DNA of 64,000 bases, from contig NZ_JASZYR010000019.1 of NCBI RefSeq assembly GCF_030316855.1, positions 37,988 through 101,987 on the forward strand. The letters run 5' to 3'. Positions 1-7,802 of this stretch are shown here, piece by piece. The DNA is from Variovorax sp. J22P240 (GTDB lineage Bacteria > Pseudomonadota > Gammaproteobacteria > Burkholderiales > Burkholderiaceae_C). A program made the translations under genes and the position numbers. The notes beneath the pieces are model-generated. The model was not told the DNA's origin. It made no database searches and was given only the letters and a program-made list of their open reading frames with translations. Position 1 is the first letter of the stretch, and each line of letters starts with the position of its first letter.

Positions 1-374
1 ACTACATGTTCCTGCCAGTGCACGTCGCGCTGCAGCACATCCAGGCCGGCAAGCTGAGGGCGATCGCGACCGGCAGCGACAAGCGCCTGCCTCAGTTGCC
101 CAACGTGCCGACGCTGGCCGAGGCCGGCATCCAGGGAGGCAACGTCGACATGTGGTACGGCGTGCTCGCGCCCAAGGGAACATCGCCCGCCGTGGTCGCC
201 CGCCTCAACAGGGAGATCGGCGCGATCCTGAAGCTGCCCGAAGTCGCGACCGCTTTCGAGGCGCAAGGCATGGTGCCGTCCGCGTCGACACCCGAGGAAT
301 TCGGCGCGCTGATCCAGAAGGACGGCCGGCGTTGGTCCGACGTGGTTCAGCGCGGCGGCATCACCGCGGACTGA
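1..374 (+). CDS. Tripartite tricarboxylate transporter receptor (Bug/TctC family), C-terminal part
   Basis: The reading frame is open from the left edge, so the N-terminus lies outside the window; about 123 residues remain. The visible part has features of the C-terminal lobe of Bug receptors: a stretch reading GKLRAIATGSDKRLPQLPNV followed by PTLAEAG, then WYGVLAPKGTSPAVVARLN. These periplasmic proteins bind carboxylates or other small acids, and many are orphans without a cognate TctAB permease. It converges on the GntR gene with only one base between the stop codons and is transcribed opposite to the nitrogen cluster, so I do not place it in that system. The ligand cannot be predicted. Confidence 0.85.
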   Translation, partial: YMFLPVHVALQHIQAGKLRAIATGSDKRLPQLPNVPTLAEAGIQGGNVDMWYGVLAPKGTSPAVVARLNREIGAILKLPEVATAFEAQGMVPSASTPEEFGALIQKDGRRWSDVVQRGGITAD

Positions 375-375
375 T

Positions 376-1122
376 TCAGCGCCCGGGCGGCGGCGGGCGG
401 CCCGCATGCCGCGCCATGTGCACCTGGTGCAGCGTGATCTTGCGCACTTCGGACTGGCTGGTCTCGATGTGCGCGCGCAGCAGCATCGCGGCCTGATCGC
501 CCCGATTCGCGCGGATCGCCTTCAGGATCTTGGCGTGCTCGTCGTAGGTGGCGTCGATGCGCGGCTGCTTGGTGAAGTCCAACCGGCGAATGATGCGGAT
601 GCGGTCGGTCACGTCGCGGTGCACACGCGCCATCTCGGCGTTTCCTGCGGCGGCAACGAGCGCGCAGTGAAAAGCCTCGTCCCACTGCGCCACCTGCACG
701 GTGTCCGAACTGCGCTGCGCCGCCGGCACGAGCCAGATGCCGGCCAGCGCCTCGACCAGGCTGCGATCGACGCGATGGTCACTTTCGCAAAGCCGATGCA
801 CGGCCGTGGTCTCCAGCACCATCCGCAGGTCGTAGAGCTGCTCGAACTGGTCGAAGTCGAAGGGCAGCACGCGCCAGCCGCTGCGAAACAGCACTTCGAC
901 GAACCCTTCCTGTTGCAGCCTGAACAGCGCCTGCCGCACCGGCGTGCGCGAGACACCGAGCCGTTCGCTGATTTCGTTCTCGGTAAAGCGATCGCCGGGG
1001 ACGAGGCTGAATTCGGCCACGTCGCGCTTGAGCTGGGCATAGACCTGATCGGCTCGCGTACGAAACGCGGGATCTGGAGCCACGGGCTCGGCGGGAGCGG
1101 CAGGAGATCGGACAGAGGACAC
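376..1122 (-). CDS. GntR-family regulator, FadR/FCD subfamily
   Basis: This 248-residue protein has an N-terminal winged helix (about residues 22-90, including ENEISERLGVSRTPVRQALF) and a C-terminal all-helical FCD ligand domain. It begins with GTG 9 bases after the stop of the cysteine hydrolase at 1132, so it is the last gene of the BMP-transporter/biuret unit and probably the local regulator. FCD regulators typically bind short palindromes of the form TTGTNNACAA. Two matching sites lie ahead of the two units at 7343-7361 and 13892-13910, which makes them its likely operators. The effector is unknown; a pathway intermediate such as biuret or a carboxylated urea is plausible. No strong ribosome-binding site is visible, consistent with coupling. 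Confidence 0.85.
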   Translation of the reverse strand: MSSVRSPAAPAEPVAPDPAFRTRADQVYAQLKRDVAEFSLVPGDRFTENEISERLGVSRTPVRQALFRLQQEGFVEVLFRSGWRVLPFDFDQFEQLYDLRMVLETTAVHRLCESDHRVDRSLVEALAGIWLVPAAQRSSDTVQVAQWDEAFHCALVAAAGNAEMARVHRDVTDRIRIIRRLDFTKQPRIDATYDEHAKILKAIRANRGDQAAMLLRAHIETSQSEVRKITLHQVHMARHAGRPPPPGR

Positions 1123-1131
1123 GTGGGGATG

Positions 1132-1800
1132 TTAGTGCTTGCCGAGCGCATCCAACAGCGCGGCGCTCGGTGCCGTCCAGCCGACGATGGCGCCCTGGGC
1201 GCGGATCATCTCGACGGCTGCTGCCTTGAAGGCGGGAAAGTAGCTCTCGGTGCAGTCTTCCAGCAGCAGGCAGTCGTAGCCGCGGTCATTGGCTTCGCGC
1301 ATGCTGGTCTGCACGCAGACCTCGGTGGTCACGCCGCCGAACAGCAGATGGGTGATGCCGCGCCGCTTCAGCATCTCGTGCAAGCCGGTGGCGTAGAACG
1401 CGCCCTTGCCGGGCTTGTCGACGACGATCTCGCCTTCGATGGGCGCGAGGGCGTCGATGATCTGGTTGCCCGGTTCTCCCATCACGAGGATGCGCCCCAT
1501 CGGACCTTCGTCACCGATGCGCAAGGTCGGGCTGCCGCGATTGCGCTTCGCCGGTGGGCAGTCCGAAAGATCTGGCTTGTGTGCCTCGCGCGTGTGCACC
1601 ACCAGGCCGCCTGCTTCGCGCCAGGCTTCGAGCGTCTTCTTCGTCGCTGGCACGATGGCTTCGAGCAGCGAGACATCGTTGCCCAGGGTTTCGCCGAATC
1701 CGCCCGGTTCTATGAAATCCCTCTGCATGTCGATGAGGACCAGCGCTGTCTTGGCCAGATCGAATTCGTAGGCGAAGGGGTTGGCGTCTATTTGCATCAT
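1132..1800 (-). CDS. Isochorismatase-like cysteine hydrolase, candidate triuret hydrolase
   Basis: This 222-residue protein belongs to the isochorismatase-like amidohydrolase family, with the Asp-Lys-Cys triad visible in VLIDMQRDF, DKPGKGAFY and TTEVCVQTS. It parallels the BiuH-like enzyme at 3427-4143 but has a different N-terminus (MMQIDANPF) and specificity region. Family knowledge: triuret hydrolase (TrtA) and biuret hydrolase (BiuH) are related members of this family, and TrtA gives carboxybiuret plus ammonia. The presence of BiuH, AtzE/G/H and AtzF homologues in the same cluster makes a TrtA role attractive. A second biuret hydrolase or another ureide amidase remains possible. Its start codon overlaps the stop of the upstream ATPase gene (ATGA), indicating coupling. 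Confidence 0.7.
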   Translation of the reverse strand: MMQIDANPFAYEFDLAKTALVLIDMQRDFIEPGGFGETLGNDVSLLEAIVPATKKTLEAWREAGGLVVHTREAHKPDLSDCPPAKRNRGSPTLRIGDEGPMGRILVMGEPGNQIIDALAPIEGEIVVDKPGKGAFYATGLHEMLKRRGITHLLFGGVTTEVCVQTSMREANDRGYDCLLLEDCTESYFPAFKAAAVEMIRAQGAIVGWTAPSAALLDALGKH

Positions 1801-3407
1801 GAAGCCACCGCAGAGTGATCCCCACCCCCCATGTGAGCTCCCAGTACATGTCTTTCGGCCGTGGCCGCGGCGGTCTCGAACACCACGCGTCCTTCGCTCA
1901 TGACGACGATTCGATCCGCCATCTCGAGCAGTTCATCGAGGTCTTCGCTGATCAGCAGGACAGCCCCGCCACGCGCCCGCACCTGCACGATGCGGCTGTG
2001 AATCTCCGCGACTGCCGCGAAGTCCAGTCCGAACACGGGATTCGCCGCGATCAGCACATTGATGTCCCCCGCCAGTTCTCGCGCCAACACTGCTCGCTGC
2101 ACGTTACCCCCAGAAAGCGATCGAATCGGCGCCCCCTCCCCCTGCGTCTTGACCCCATACTCGGCAATCCACTCGCGCGCCCTGCTGCGCCACAACGGAA
2201 AGTTGAGCACCCCGGCACCGAGTGCCTTCCAGGCCAACGGCGGCTGATCGAAATCACGCAGCGCCATGTTCTCCGCCACGCTCAGATCGCCGACGCAGGC
2301 GTTGCGCAATGGCTCCTCGGGGAGGCTTCGTACCTTCAGGCGCCGGTTCTCTTCGCGGCGGGCGGCGTAGGGCTCGCCCATCACCGATACCTTCCCTGCG
2401 AGCCTGGGCCGCTGACCCACCAACGCTTCCACCAGCTCGCGCTGGCCATTGCCCGAGACACCCGCTACGCCCAGGATCTCGCCCGACCGCACGCTGAGGC
2501 TCAGGTCGTGCACCGCCAACGTCCCCCGATCGCCCTGCGCCTGCAACCCTTCGACCCGCAATGCAACGGGCGCATCCACAGCTGTGTCGCTCATCGAATG
2601 CAGCGCACGCCCGATCGGCGCTGCCGTGTCGCCTTCAGGCGGCGGCGCTTCGCCCTCGCCCATCATCGCCGCCGCGAGCCTCGCAGGATTCGTCTCGGAC
2701 ACCTTGCAGTGGTGCACCGCCTTGCCACGACGCAACACCGTCACGCTGTCGGCATACGACATCACCTCGCGAAACTTGTGCGTGATGATCAGCACCGTGC
2801 ACAGGCCGCTTCGCGCGAACTCGCGCACATGGCCCAGCACCTCGTCGGCTTCCTGCGGTGTCAGCACCGAGGTCGGCTCGTCCAGGATCAGCAGGCGCGG
2901 CTTGAGGTAGAGCTGCTTCAGCAACTCCAGCTTCTGCTTCTCGCCCGCCGCCAACTCGGAGGGCCGCATGTCGAGGTCCAGGCTGAAGGGCGTGGTCGCG
3001 AGGAACGCCTTGAGCTCGGCACGCGTGGACTTCCAGTCGATCACGGCCGGCGTCTTGCCGCCCGCCAGCAACAGGTTCTCCGCCACCGTCATGCCCGGCG
3101 CCAACGTGAAGTGCTGATAGACCATGCCGATGCCGAGCGCGCGCGCGACGATCGGGTTTGCGATGTCCTGCTCCCGGCCGTCGATGAGGATGCTCCCCTC
3201 CTCGGCCCGCTGGAAACCCGCCACGCACTTCACCAGCGTGCTCTTGCCCGCGCCGTTCTCGCCGAGCAAGGCATGCACGGTGCCGGGCTCGACATGCATC
3301 GTCACCCGGTCCATCGCCGTGAAGCTGCCGAAGCGCTTGGTCAGCTCGTAGGTGTCCAGCGCCAGCGCGCCGGTGGTGGGGGGCAGCGGGTCGACGGGCG
3401 CGATCAT
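1797..3407 (-). CDS. ABC transporter ATP-binding protein, duplicated NBD (BMP/nucleoside-type importer)
   Basis: This protein of about 536 residues has two fused nucleotide-binding domains, as in importers partnered with BMP-family receptors (YufO/RbsA style). The first has Walker A GENGAGKST and LLILDEPTS. The second has the relaxed GVSGNGQREL loop, signature LSGGNVQRA and IAANPVFGLD. I chose the ATG at 3407, 19 bases after the upstream hydrolase gene; the longer frame to 3485 overlaps that gene and its extra residues are non-homologous. It lies between two cysteine hydrolase genes and works with the permeases at 4155-6157 and the receptor at 6182-7297. This arrangement resembles the AtzTUVW transporter next to cyanuric acid genes. 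The cargo is inferred to be a ureide or triazine product. Confidence 0.9.
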   Translation of the reverse strand: MIAPVDPLPPTTGALALDTYELTKRFGSFTAMDRVTMHVEPGTVHALLGENGAGKSTLVKCVAGFQRAEEGSILIDGREQDIANPIVARALGIGMVYQHFTLAPGMTVAENLLLAGGKTPAVIDWKSTRAELKAFLATTPFSLDLDMRPSELAAGEKQKLELLKQLYLKPRLLILDEPTSVLTPQEADEVLGHVREFARSGLCTVLIITHKFREVMSYADSVTVLRRGKAVHHCKVSETNPARLAAAMMGEGEAPPPEGDTAAPIGRALHSMSDTAVDAPVALRVEGLQAQGDRGTLAVHDLSLSVRSGEILGVAGVSGNGQRELVEALVGQRPRLAGKVSVMGEPYAARREENRRLKVRSLPEEPLRNACVGDLSVAENMALRDFDQPPLAWKALGAGVLNFPLWRSRAREWIAEYGVKTQGEGAPIRSLSGGNVQRAVLARELAGDINVLIAANPVFGLDFAAVAEIHSRIVQVRARGGAVLLISEDLDELLEMADRIVVMSEGRVVFETAAATAERHVLGAHMGGGDHSAVAS

Positions 3408-3426
3408 GATGCGGAGGCTCTCCGTT

Positions 3427-4143
3427 CTAAAACGCCGACAGCGCGTCGAGCAAGGCGCCCGAAGGCGCATGCGCGCCGAACACACCGCCCTGCATGGTGA
3501 TCATCTTGAGCGCCGCCAGATGGTTGCCGTGGTCGGTGGCCGCCGTGCAGTCCGACAGCAGCAGGCACTCGAAGCCGCGGTCATTGGCGTCGCGCATCGT
3601 CGTGTGCACGCACACGTCGGTCGTGATGCCGGCGAGGATCAGGTTCTCGATGCCGCGCGTGCGCAGCACGAGTTCGAGATCCGTCGCATAGAAGGAGCCC
3701 TTGCCCGGCTTGTCGATGATCACCTCGCCATCGAGCGGCGCCAGCGCCGGGATGATGTCCCACCCCGGCTCGCCGCGCACCAGGATGCGCCCGCACGGCC
3801 CCGCGTCGCCGATGCCCACGCCCTCGGCGCCGATCTGACGCGAACGCCAGCGCTTGTTGGCCGGCAGGTCGGCGAGATCGGGTCGATGCCCCTCGCGCGT
3901 GTGGATGATGTGGAATCCCAGCGGCCTCAACCGCGCCAACACGCGAGCAATCGGCTCGATCGGCGCTTGCACCAGCGAGAGGTCATAGCCCATCACGTCG
4001 ACATAGCCGCCCTTGCCGCAGAAGTCCGTCTGCATGTCGATCACGATCAGCGCTGTGTTGTCGGGCCGGAGCGCGCCGTTGTAGGGCCACGGATACGGGT
4101 CCGCGGCAACGAAGAGATCGGGTGGCGTGGCGGAGGGACTCAT
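3427..4143 (-). CDS. biuH: Biuret hydrolase (BiuH-like cysteine hydrolase)
   Basis: This 238-residue isochorismatase-fold amidase closely matches what I recall of biuret hydrolase from Rhizobium: ADPYPWPYNGALRPDN near the N-terminus, then VIDMQTDFCGKGGYVD, DKPGKGSFYATD and ITTDVCVHTTMRDANDRG with the nucleophilic cysteine. The predicted reaction is biuret to allophanate and ammonia in the cytosol. Allophanate would then be consumed by the AtzF-like enzyme at 12161-13885. The gene lies between the permease and ATPase genes of an ABC importer, 11 bases after the permease stop, so uptake and hydrolysis should be co-expressed. The ATG at 4143 is chosen because upstream sequence in this frame is a shadow of the permease gene. 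Confidence 0.85.
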   Translation of the reverse strand: MSPSATPPDLFVAADPYPWPYNGALRPDNTALIVIDMQTDFCGKGGYVDVMGYDLSLVQAPIEPIARVLARLRPLGFHIIHTREGHRPDLADLPANKRWRSRQIGAEGVGIGDAGPCGRILVRGEPGWDIIPALAPLDGEVIIDKPGKGSFYATDLELVLRTRGIENLILAGITTDVCVHTTMRDANDRGFECLLLSDCTAATDHGNHLAALKMITMQGGVFGAHAPSGALLDALSAF

Positions 4144-4154
4144 GGGGCGACGGT

Positions 4155-5075
4155 TCAACGCGTGGAAGACAGCTCGCCGGGGCTTCCGACGGCCACGCTG
4201 CCCGGCTTGCAGGTCAGCACGAGGATGACCAGCGTGAGCACATAGGGCACCGTGTTGAAGAGGTGGTAACCCCAGCCGACGCCGATCGATTGCAACGCCG
4301 GTCCGATCGCGCCCGCCCCTCCGAAGAGCAGCGCCGCGCCGATGCAACGCAGCGGGCTCCAGCGCGCGAAGATCACGAGCGCCACCGCGATCAGGCCCTG
4401 CCCGCTGGAGATGCCCTCGTTCCAGCTTCCCGGATAGAACAGCGTGAGCGATGCGCCGCCCAGCCCCGCGATGAAGCCGCCCGCGGTGGTCGCCGCGATG
4501 CGCAGGCCGGCGACCGAGTAGCCGAGCGCGCGCGTCGCGTTCGCCGAATCGCCCGCCATGCGCACGAGGAGCCCTGCGCGCGTGTGCGCAAATCCCCACC
4601 ACAGGAGCACCGCAAGGACGATGCCGATGGGCACCAGAGAATTCACCTGCAGCGCCGAGCGGATCACCGGGTTGTCGCTCCAGTTGCCCAGCGGAATGGA
4701 CGGCAGCTGCGGCGCCTGCGGCTGGATCAGCGGCTTGCCCAGATAGAAAGCGAGCCCCGTGCCGAACAGCATCAGCGCGATGCCCGTCGCGACGTCATTG
4801 ACGCGGTCGAGCGAACACAGCAGACCGTGCAGCAAGGCGAGCATCGCGCCAACCACGCCACCGATCAACACGCCGAGCCAAGCGGAATCGGTCAGCCATG
4901 CACCACCGAACGAAGCCATCGCTGACAGCACGAGCACCCCTTCGAGGCCGAGGTTGATGCGGCCCGATTTCTCGGTCAGGCACTCGCCGAGGCTCACGAA
5001 GAGGAAGGGCGCGCCGACGCGCAATGCGCCGCCGACGATGCCGGCGACGAGCGCGATCCATTGGTCGGCGGTCAT
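4155..5075 (-). CDS. ABC importer permease (BMP/nucleoside-type), subunit 2
   Basis: This hydrophobic protein of 306 residues has about eight to ten predicted membrane segments and the family motif TEKSGRINLGLEGVLVLSA. That motif is typical of the second permease of RbsC/YufQ-like importers paired with BMP receptors. The ATG at 5075 overlaps the stop of the preceding permease gene by four bases, so the two are translationally coupled and likely form a heterodimeric channel. It precedes the biuret hydrolase gene by 11 bases. The permease sequence does not show the substrate; the enzymes around it suggest biuret, triuret or a related ureide. The longer frame to 5564 is an artefact over the other permease gene. 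Confidence 0.9.
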   Translation of the reverse strand: MTADQWIALVAGIVGGALRVGAPFLFVSLGECLTEKSGRINLGLEGVLVLSAMASFGGAWLTDSAWLGVLIGGVVGAMLALLHGLLCSLDRVNDVATGIALMLFGTGLAFYLGKPLIQPQAPQLPSIPLGNWSDNPVIRSALQVNSLVPIGIVLAVLLWWGFAHTRAGLLVRMAGDSANATRALGYSVAGLRIAATTAGGFIAGLGGASLTLFYPGSWNEGISSGQGLIAVALVIFARWSPLRCIGAALLFGGAGAIGPALQSIGVGWGYHLFNTVPYVLTLVILVLTCKPGSVAVGSPGELSSTR

Positions 5076-6157
5076 TGCGCGGCCTCCTTCGCCAGAGGCG
5101 CAGTGGGCGCGATGTGCGGCGCGCGATTTTTCAACAATGCCTTCCAGTCGATCATGCGCAGGCCTTCGCTCGCCAGGATCAGCACGAAGGCCATGCCCTG
5201 GAGCACCAGCACCGACGCGTCGGGAAGGCCGAGCCGCCTTTGCAGCAGGCTGCCCGCGGCGCCGAAGCCGCCGAACAGGATCGCGACGGGAATCACGGCC
5301 ACCGGGTTGTGACGCGCGATGAAGGACACCAGGATGCCCGCATAGCCATAGCCCGCGATCAGCGACGCATTGGCGTTGGTATGCACCGCCGCCACTTCCA
5401 CCGCGCCGGCCACGCCAGCGCAGGCGCCGCCCAGCCCGCAGGCTGCGAGGATCAGCCGGTTGGCCGGCAAGCCCACCAACTGAGCGGTGCGGGGATTGCC
5501 GCCGACCACGCGAACGGAGAAGCCCGACGCGGTGGCCCGCAGCCAGAGCCCCGAGACCAGGCACGCGACCACGCCGATCGCCAGCCCCCAGTGCACATCG
5601 GAACCGCCGATACCGCCGATGGACAACCCATCCGCGAGCGAGCGCGTCGCAGGCTTGTTGAGGCTCGCCGGATCACGCAGCACACCTTCGACCACGTGCT
5701 TGAAGAGGCCGATCGCGACGTACGCGAGCAACAGGCTGCTGATGGTTTCGTTGATGCCGCGGTATTGGCGCAGCCAGCCCGCCAGGGCGATCCACGCGGC
5801 GCCGGCAATAGCGCCCGCAATGCAAAGCGCCACGGTGCCCACGATGTTGGCCGGGAGCGGCAGCAGGTAGGGCAGGGCCGCGCAGGCGAGTCCGCCCAGC
5901 ACGACCGCGCCCTCGCCGCCGATGATCACCAGACCCGCACGCGCAGGGATCGCGACACAGAGCGCGGTGAGCATCAACGGCGCCGCCCGCTGCAGCGTGT
6001 TCTGCCACGAGAACCAGTCGCCGAAAGCTCCCTTGAACAGGATGATCCACACCTCCACCGGACTCACGCCTGCAAACCACACGAACACGCCGAACAGGAG
6101 CAGCGCCGCCGCGATGGCGAATACCGGCAGTGCGATTTCTTTCAACGCGTTGCGCAT
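5072..6157 (-). CDS. ABC importer permease (BMP/nucleoside-type), subunit 1
   Basis: This 361-residue membrane protein is of the RbsC/YufP type, with a first transmembrane helix near residues 8-28 and the characteristic middle region GLVIIGGEGAVVLGGLA. A conserved NETISSLLLAYVA segment follows near residue 140. It begins 24 bases after the receptor gene and overlaps the second permease gene by four bases, so receptor, both permeases, biuret hydrolase, ATPase, second hydrolase and regulator form one unit. Length and order (receptor, long permease, short permease) are as expected for BMP-family importers, although here the ATPase gene is separated from the permeases by the hydrolase gene. Confidence 0.9.
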   Translation of the reverse strand: MRNALKEIALPVFAIAAALLLFGVFVWFAGVSPVEVWIILFKGAFGDWFSWQNTLQRAAPLMLTALCVAIPARAGLVIIGGEGAVVLGGLACAALPYLLPLPANIVGTVALCIAGAIAGAAWIALAGWLRQYRGINETISSLLLAYVAIGLFKHVVEGVLRDPASLNKPATRSLADGLSIGGIGGSDVHWGLAIGVVACLVSGLWLRATASGFSVRVVGGNPRTAQLVGLPANRLILAACGLGGACAGVAGAVEVAAVHTNANASLIAGYGYAGILVSFIARHNPVAVIPVAILFGGFGAAGSLLQRRLGLPDASVLVLQGMAFVLILASEGLRMIDWKALLKNRAPHIAPTAPLAKEAAQ

Positions 6158-6181
6158 CGTCGGCTCGCAGTGCGGGGATGC

Positions 6182-7297
6182 TTATCCGATGGAGCCGACA
6201 ACACCTTCGACGAGATAGTTCATCTTTTCCAACTCCAGGTCCGTCTGCTTGAGCGTCTTGCCGCCCGCGATGACGACCGCACCCTTGTTGTCCTTCAGCG
6301 GTCCGCTGAAGATGTCGAAGGTGCCGGCGAGCATCTTGGCCTTGATGTCGTCGGCGTTCTTCTTCGCCGCGTCGGTGACCATCGGGCCGTAGGGCGACAT
6401 CTTCACGTAGCCCTCCTTCAATCCCCCGCGCAGGAAGTTGGGATGCGGCTTGCCGGTCTGCGCTGCCTCGACGACGGTCTTGTAGGCCGTGAGCCAGTTC
6501 CACTCGGCACCGGTGAGGTACGCGTTGGGCGCCAGCTTGGCTTGGCTCGCGTGGTAGCCGCACACCATCTTGCCGCGCTTGGCGGCCGTCTCGACGATCA
6601 CCTTGGGGCCGTCGACGTGCATCGTGAACACGTCGCAGCCCTGGTCGGCGAGGCTGTTGGTGGCCTCGGCTTCCTTGACGGCCATCGACCAGTCGCCGGT
6701 GAAGATCACGCTGCAGGTGATGCCGGGCTTGACCGAGCGCGCGCCCATCGTGAAGGCGTTGATGTTGCGCAGCACCTGTGGAATCGGCTTGGCGGCGACG
6801 AAGGCGATCTTGTTGCTCTTCGTCATGTGGCCGGCGATCACGCCGTTGAGAAACTGGCATTCGTCGATGTAGCCGAAGAAGCTGCCGACGTTCTTGGGAT
6901 GCTTGCCTTCGGTCCAGAGACCGCCGCAATGCGAGAAGCGCACGTCAGGGTTCTTCGGCGCCACGGCCAGGATGTGGGGATCGAAGTAGCCGAAGGATGT
7001 GGGGAAGAGCAGGGACGCGCCGTCCTGCGCAATCATCCCGGTCATGGTCTTCTGCACGGCCGCGGTCTCGGGCACGTTCTCTTCCTCGACCACCTTGAGG
7101 CCGGGCATCTTCTTGAGTTCGGCCGCCGCCTGCGCATGCGCCTGGTTGTAGCCGTAGTCGTCGCGCGGGCCGACGTAGATCACGCCGACCGTCAGCGGCT
7201 TCTGCGCGTTGGCGAGGGCACTCCACCCGCCCAGCGTGGTGGCGGAGGCCAGTGCTGCGAGGGACTTGAGGGAATCGCGACGATTGAACTGGCTCAT
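6182..7297 (-). CDS. BMP-family ABC substrate-binding protein (AtzT-like)
   Basis: This 371-residue periplasmic receptor begins with a Tat-like or Sec signal (NRRDSLKSL followed by a hydrophobic stretch and SALANA). It then has VGVIYVGPRDDYGYNQAHAQ, typical of BMP/PnrA-family receptors. AGGAG lies about nine bases before the ATG at 7297; the frame extends upstream but without homology and across the candidate operator, so the shorter start is used. Family knowledge: AtzT, a BMP-like receptor beside cyanuric acid genes, binds purine- and triazine-like compounds, while PnrA-type proteins bind nucleosides. Here it is the first gene of the unit containing two ureide hydrolases, so its ligand may be biuret, triuret or a ring precursor. 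Confidence 0.88.
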   Translation of the reverse strand: MSQFNRRDSLKSLAALASATTLGGWSALANAQKPLTVGVIYVGPRDDYGYNQAHAQAAAELKKMPGLKVVEEENVPETAAVQKTMTGMIAQDGASLLFPTSFGYFDPHILAVAPKNPDVRFSHCGGLWTEGKHPKNVGSFFGYIDECQFLNGVIAGHMTKSNKIAFVAAKPIPQVLRNINAFTMGARSVKPGITCSVIFTGDWSMAVKEAEATNSLADQGCDVFTMHVDGPKVIVETAAKRGKMVCGYHASQAKLAPNAYLTGAEWNWLTAYKTVVEAAQTGKPHPNFLRGGLKEGYVKMSPYGPMVTDAAKKNADDIKAKMLAGTFDIFSGPLKDNKGAVVIAGGKTLKQTDLELEKMNYLVEGVVGSIG

Positions 7298-7342
7298 GCT
7301 GATTGCTCCTGAAGATGGGGGAGGGGTCGGAGGGCCGGGTAG

Positions 7343-7361
7343 TCCTGTCTTGGATACAAGA
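7343..7361. promoter_or_regulatory. Candidate GntR operator ahead of the BMP importer/biuret hydrolase unit
   Basis: The core TCTTGTATCCAAGA (minus strand) is one base off a perfect 14-bp palindrome TCTTGTATACAAGA. It lies 46 bases before the receptor start at 7297. The 19-bp segment matches the site at 13892-13910 at 17 of 19 positions, in the same orientation relative to the downstream gene. FCD-type GntR regulators commonly bind such sites, and one is encoded at the end of this unit. Confidence 0.65.
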
Positions 7362-7410
7362 CGGTGTGCATAAACCGTACCAGCGCAAACAGCCGGTTTG
7401 GGCGCCGAAA

Positions 7411-7791
7411 TCAGCCCATCAGGCTCACATGCGCCGCCACGACGCGCCAGCCTTGGGCGGTGCGCATCCATGTCTGGCTCTGGCGCCCCGTCTTTGTGCT
7501 TCCCTCGCGGCGGAATTCGACGTTGGCGGTAGCGAAGTCGTGGCCGTAGGTGGTGATGACGGTGCGCAGGATCTCGCGCGCCAAGCCCTGCGAAGGTCGC
7601 GCTGCGCGGAAGGCCTGGATCTCCGGGTAGCCGTACAGGTTCTCGGTGGCGCCGTAGCGCAGCGTGTGCGGGCTGTTCCAGAACAGTTCGTCGAGGATCT
7701 CGACCTTGTTGTGGACCAGCGCGTCTTCGTAGCGCTCGAAGGCGGCTGTCACTTCGGCCAGCACCTCGGGCAGGTTGATGGGGGTGTTCAT
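7411..7791 (-). CDS. atzH: AtzH-like amidohydrolase (DUF3225, 1,3-dicarboxyurea deamidase family)
   Basis: This 126-residue NTF2-like protein has the AtzH/DUF3225 pattern: INLPEVLAEVTAAFERYEDA at the start, ELFWNSPHTLRYGATENLYG, then QSQTWMRTAQGWRVVAAHVS at the end. In Pseudomonas sp. ADP, AtzH converts 1,3-dicarboxyurea formed by AtzE into allophanate, avoiding a metabolic dead end. The ATG at 7791 follows the amidase stop by 11 bases; the much longer frame to 8649 is an antisense-like shadow of the amidase gene. It is the last gene of the AtzF-to-AtzH unit. Its presence supports 1-carboxybiuret as an intermediate handled by this cluster. Confidence 0.85.
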   Translation of the reverse strand: MNTPINLPEVLAEVTAAFERYEDALVHNKVEILDELFWNSPHTLRYGATENLYGYPEIQAFRAARPSQGLAREILRTVITTYGHDFATANVEFRREGSTKTGRQSQTWMRTAQGWRVVAAHVSLMG

Positions 7792-7802
7792 CGTTTCCCT
7801 TG

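Noticed and set aside
1..374. Bug receptor as part of the biuret cluster
   Set aside because: It is convergent with the cluster and incomplete, and its neighbours lie outside the window.
5024..7312. Long plus-strand open frame opposite the BMP importer genes
   Set aside because: Codon and residue composition match an antisense shadow; the minus-strand permease and receptor genes are unambiguous.
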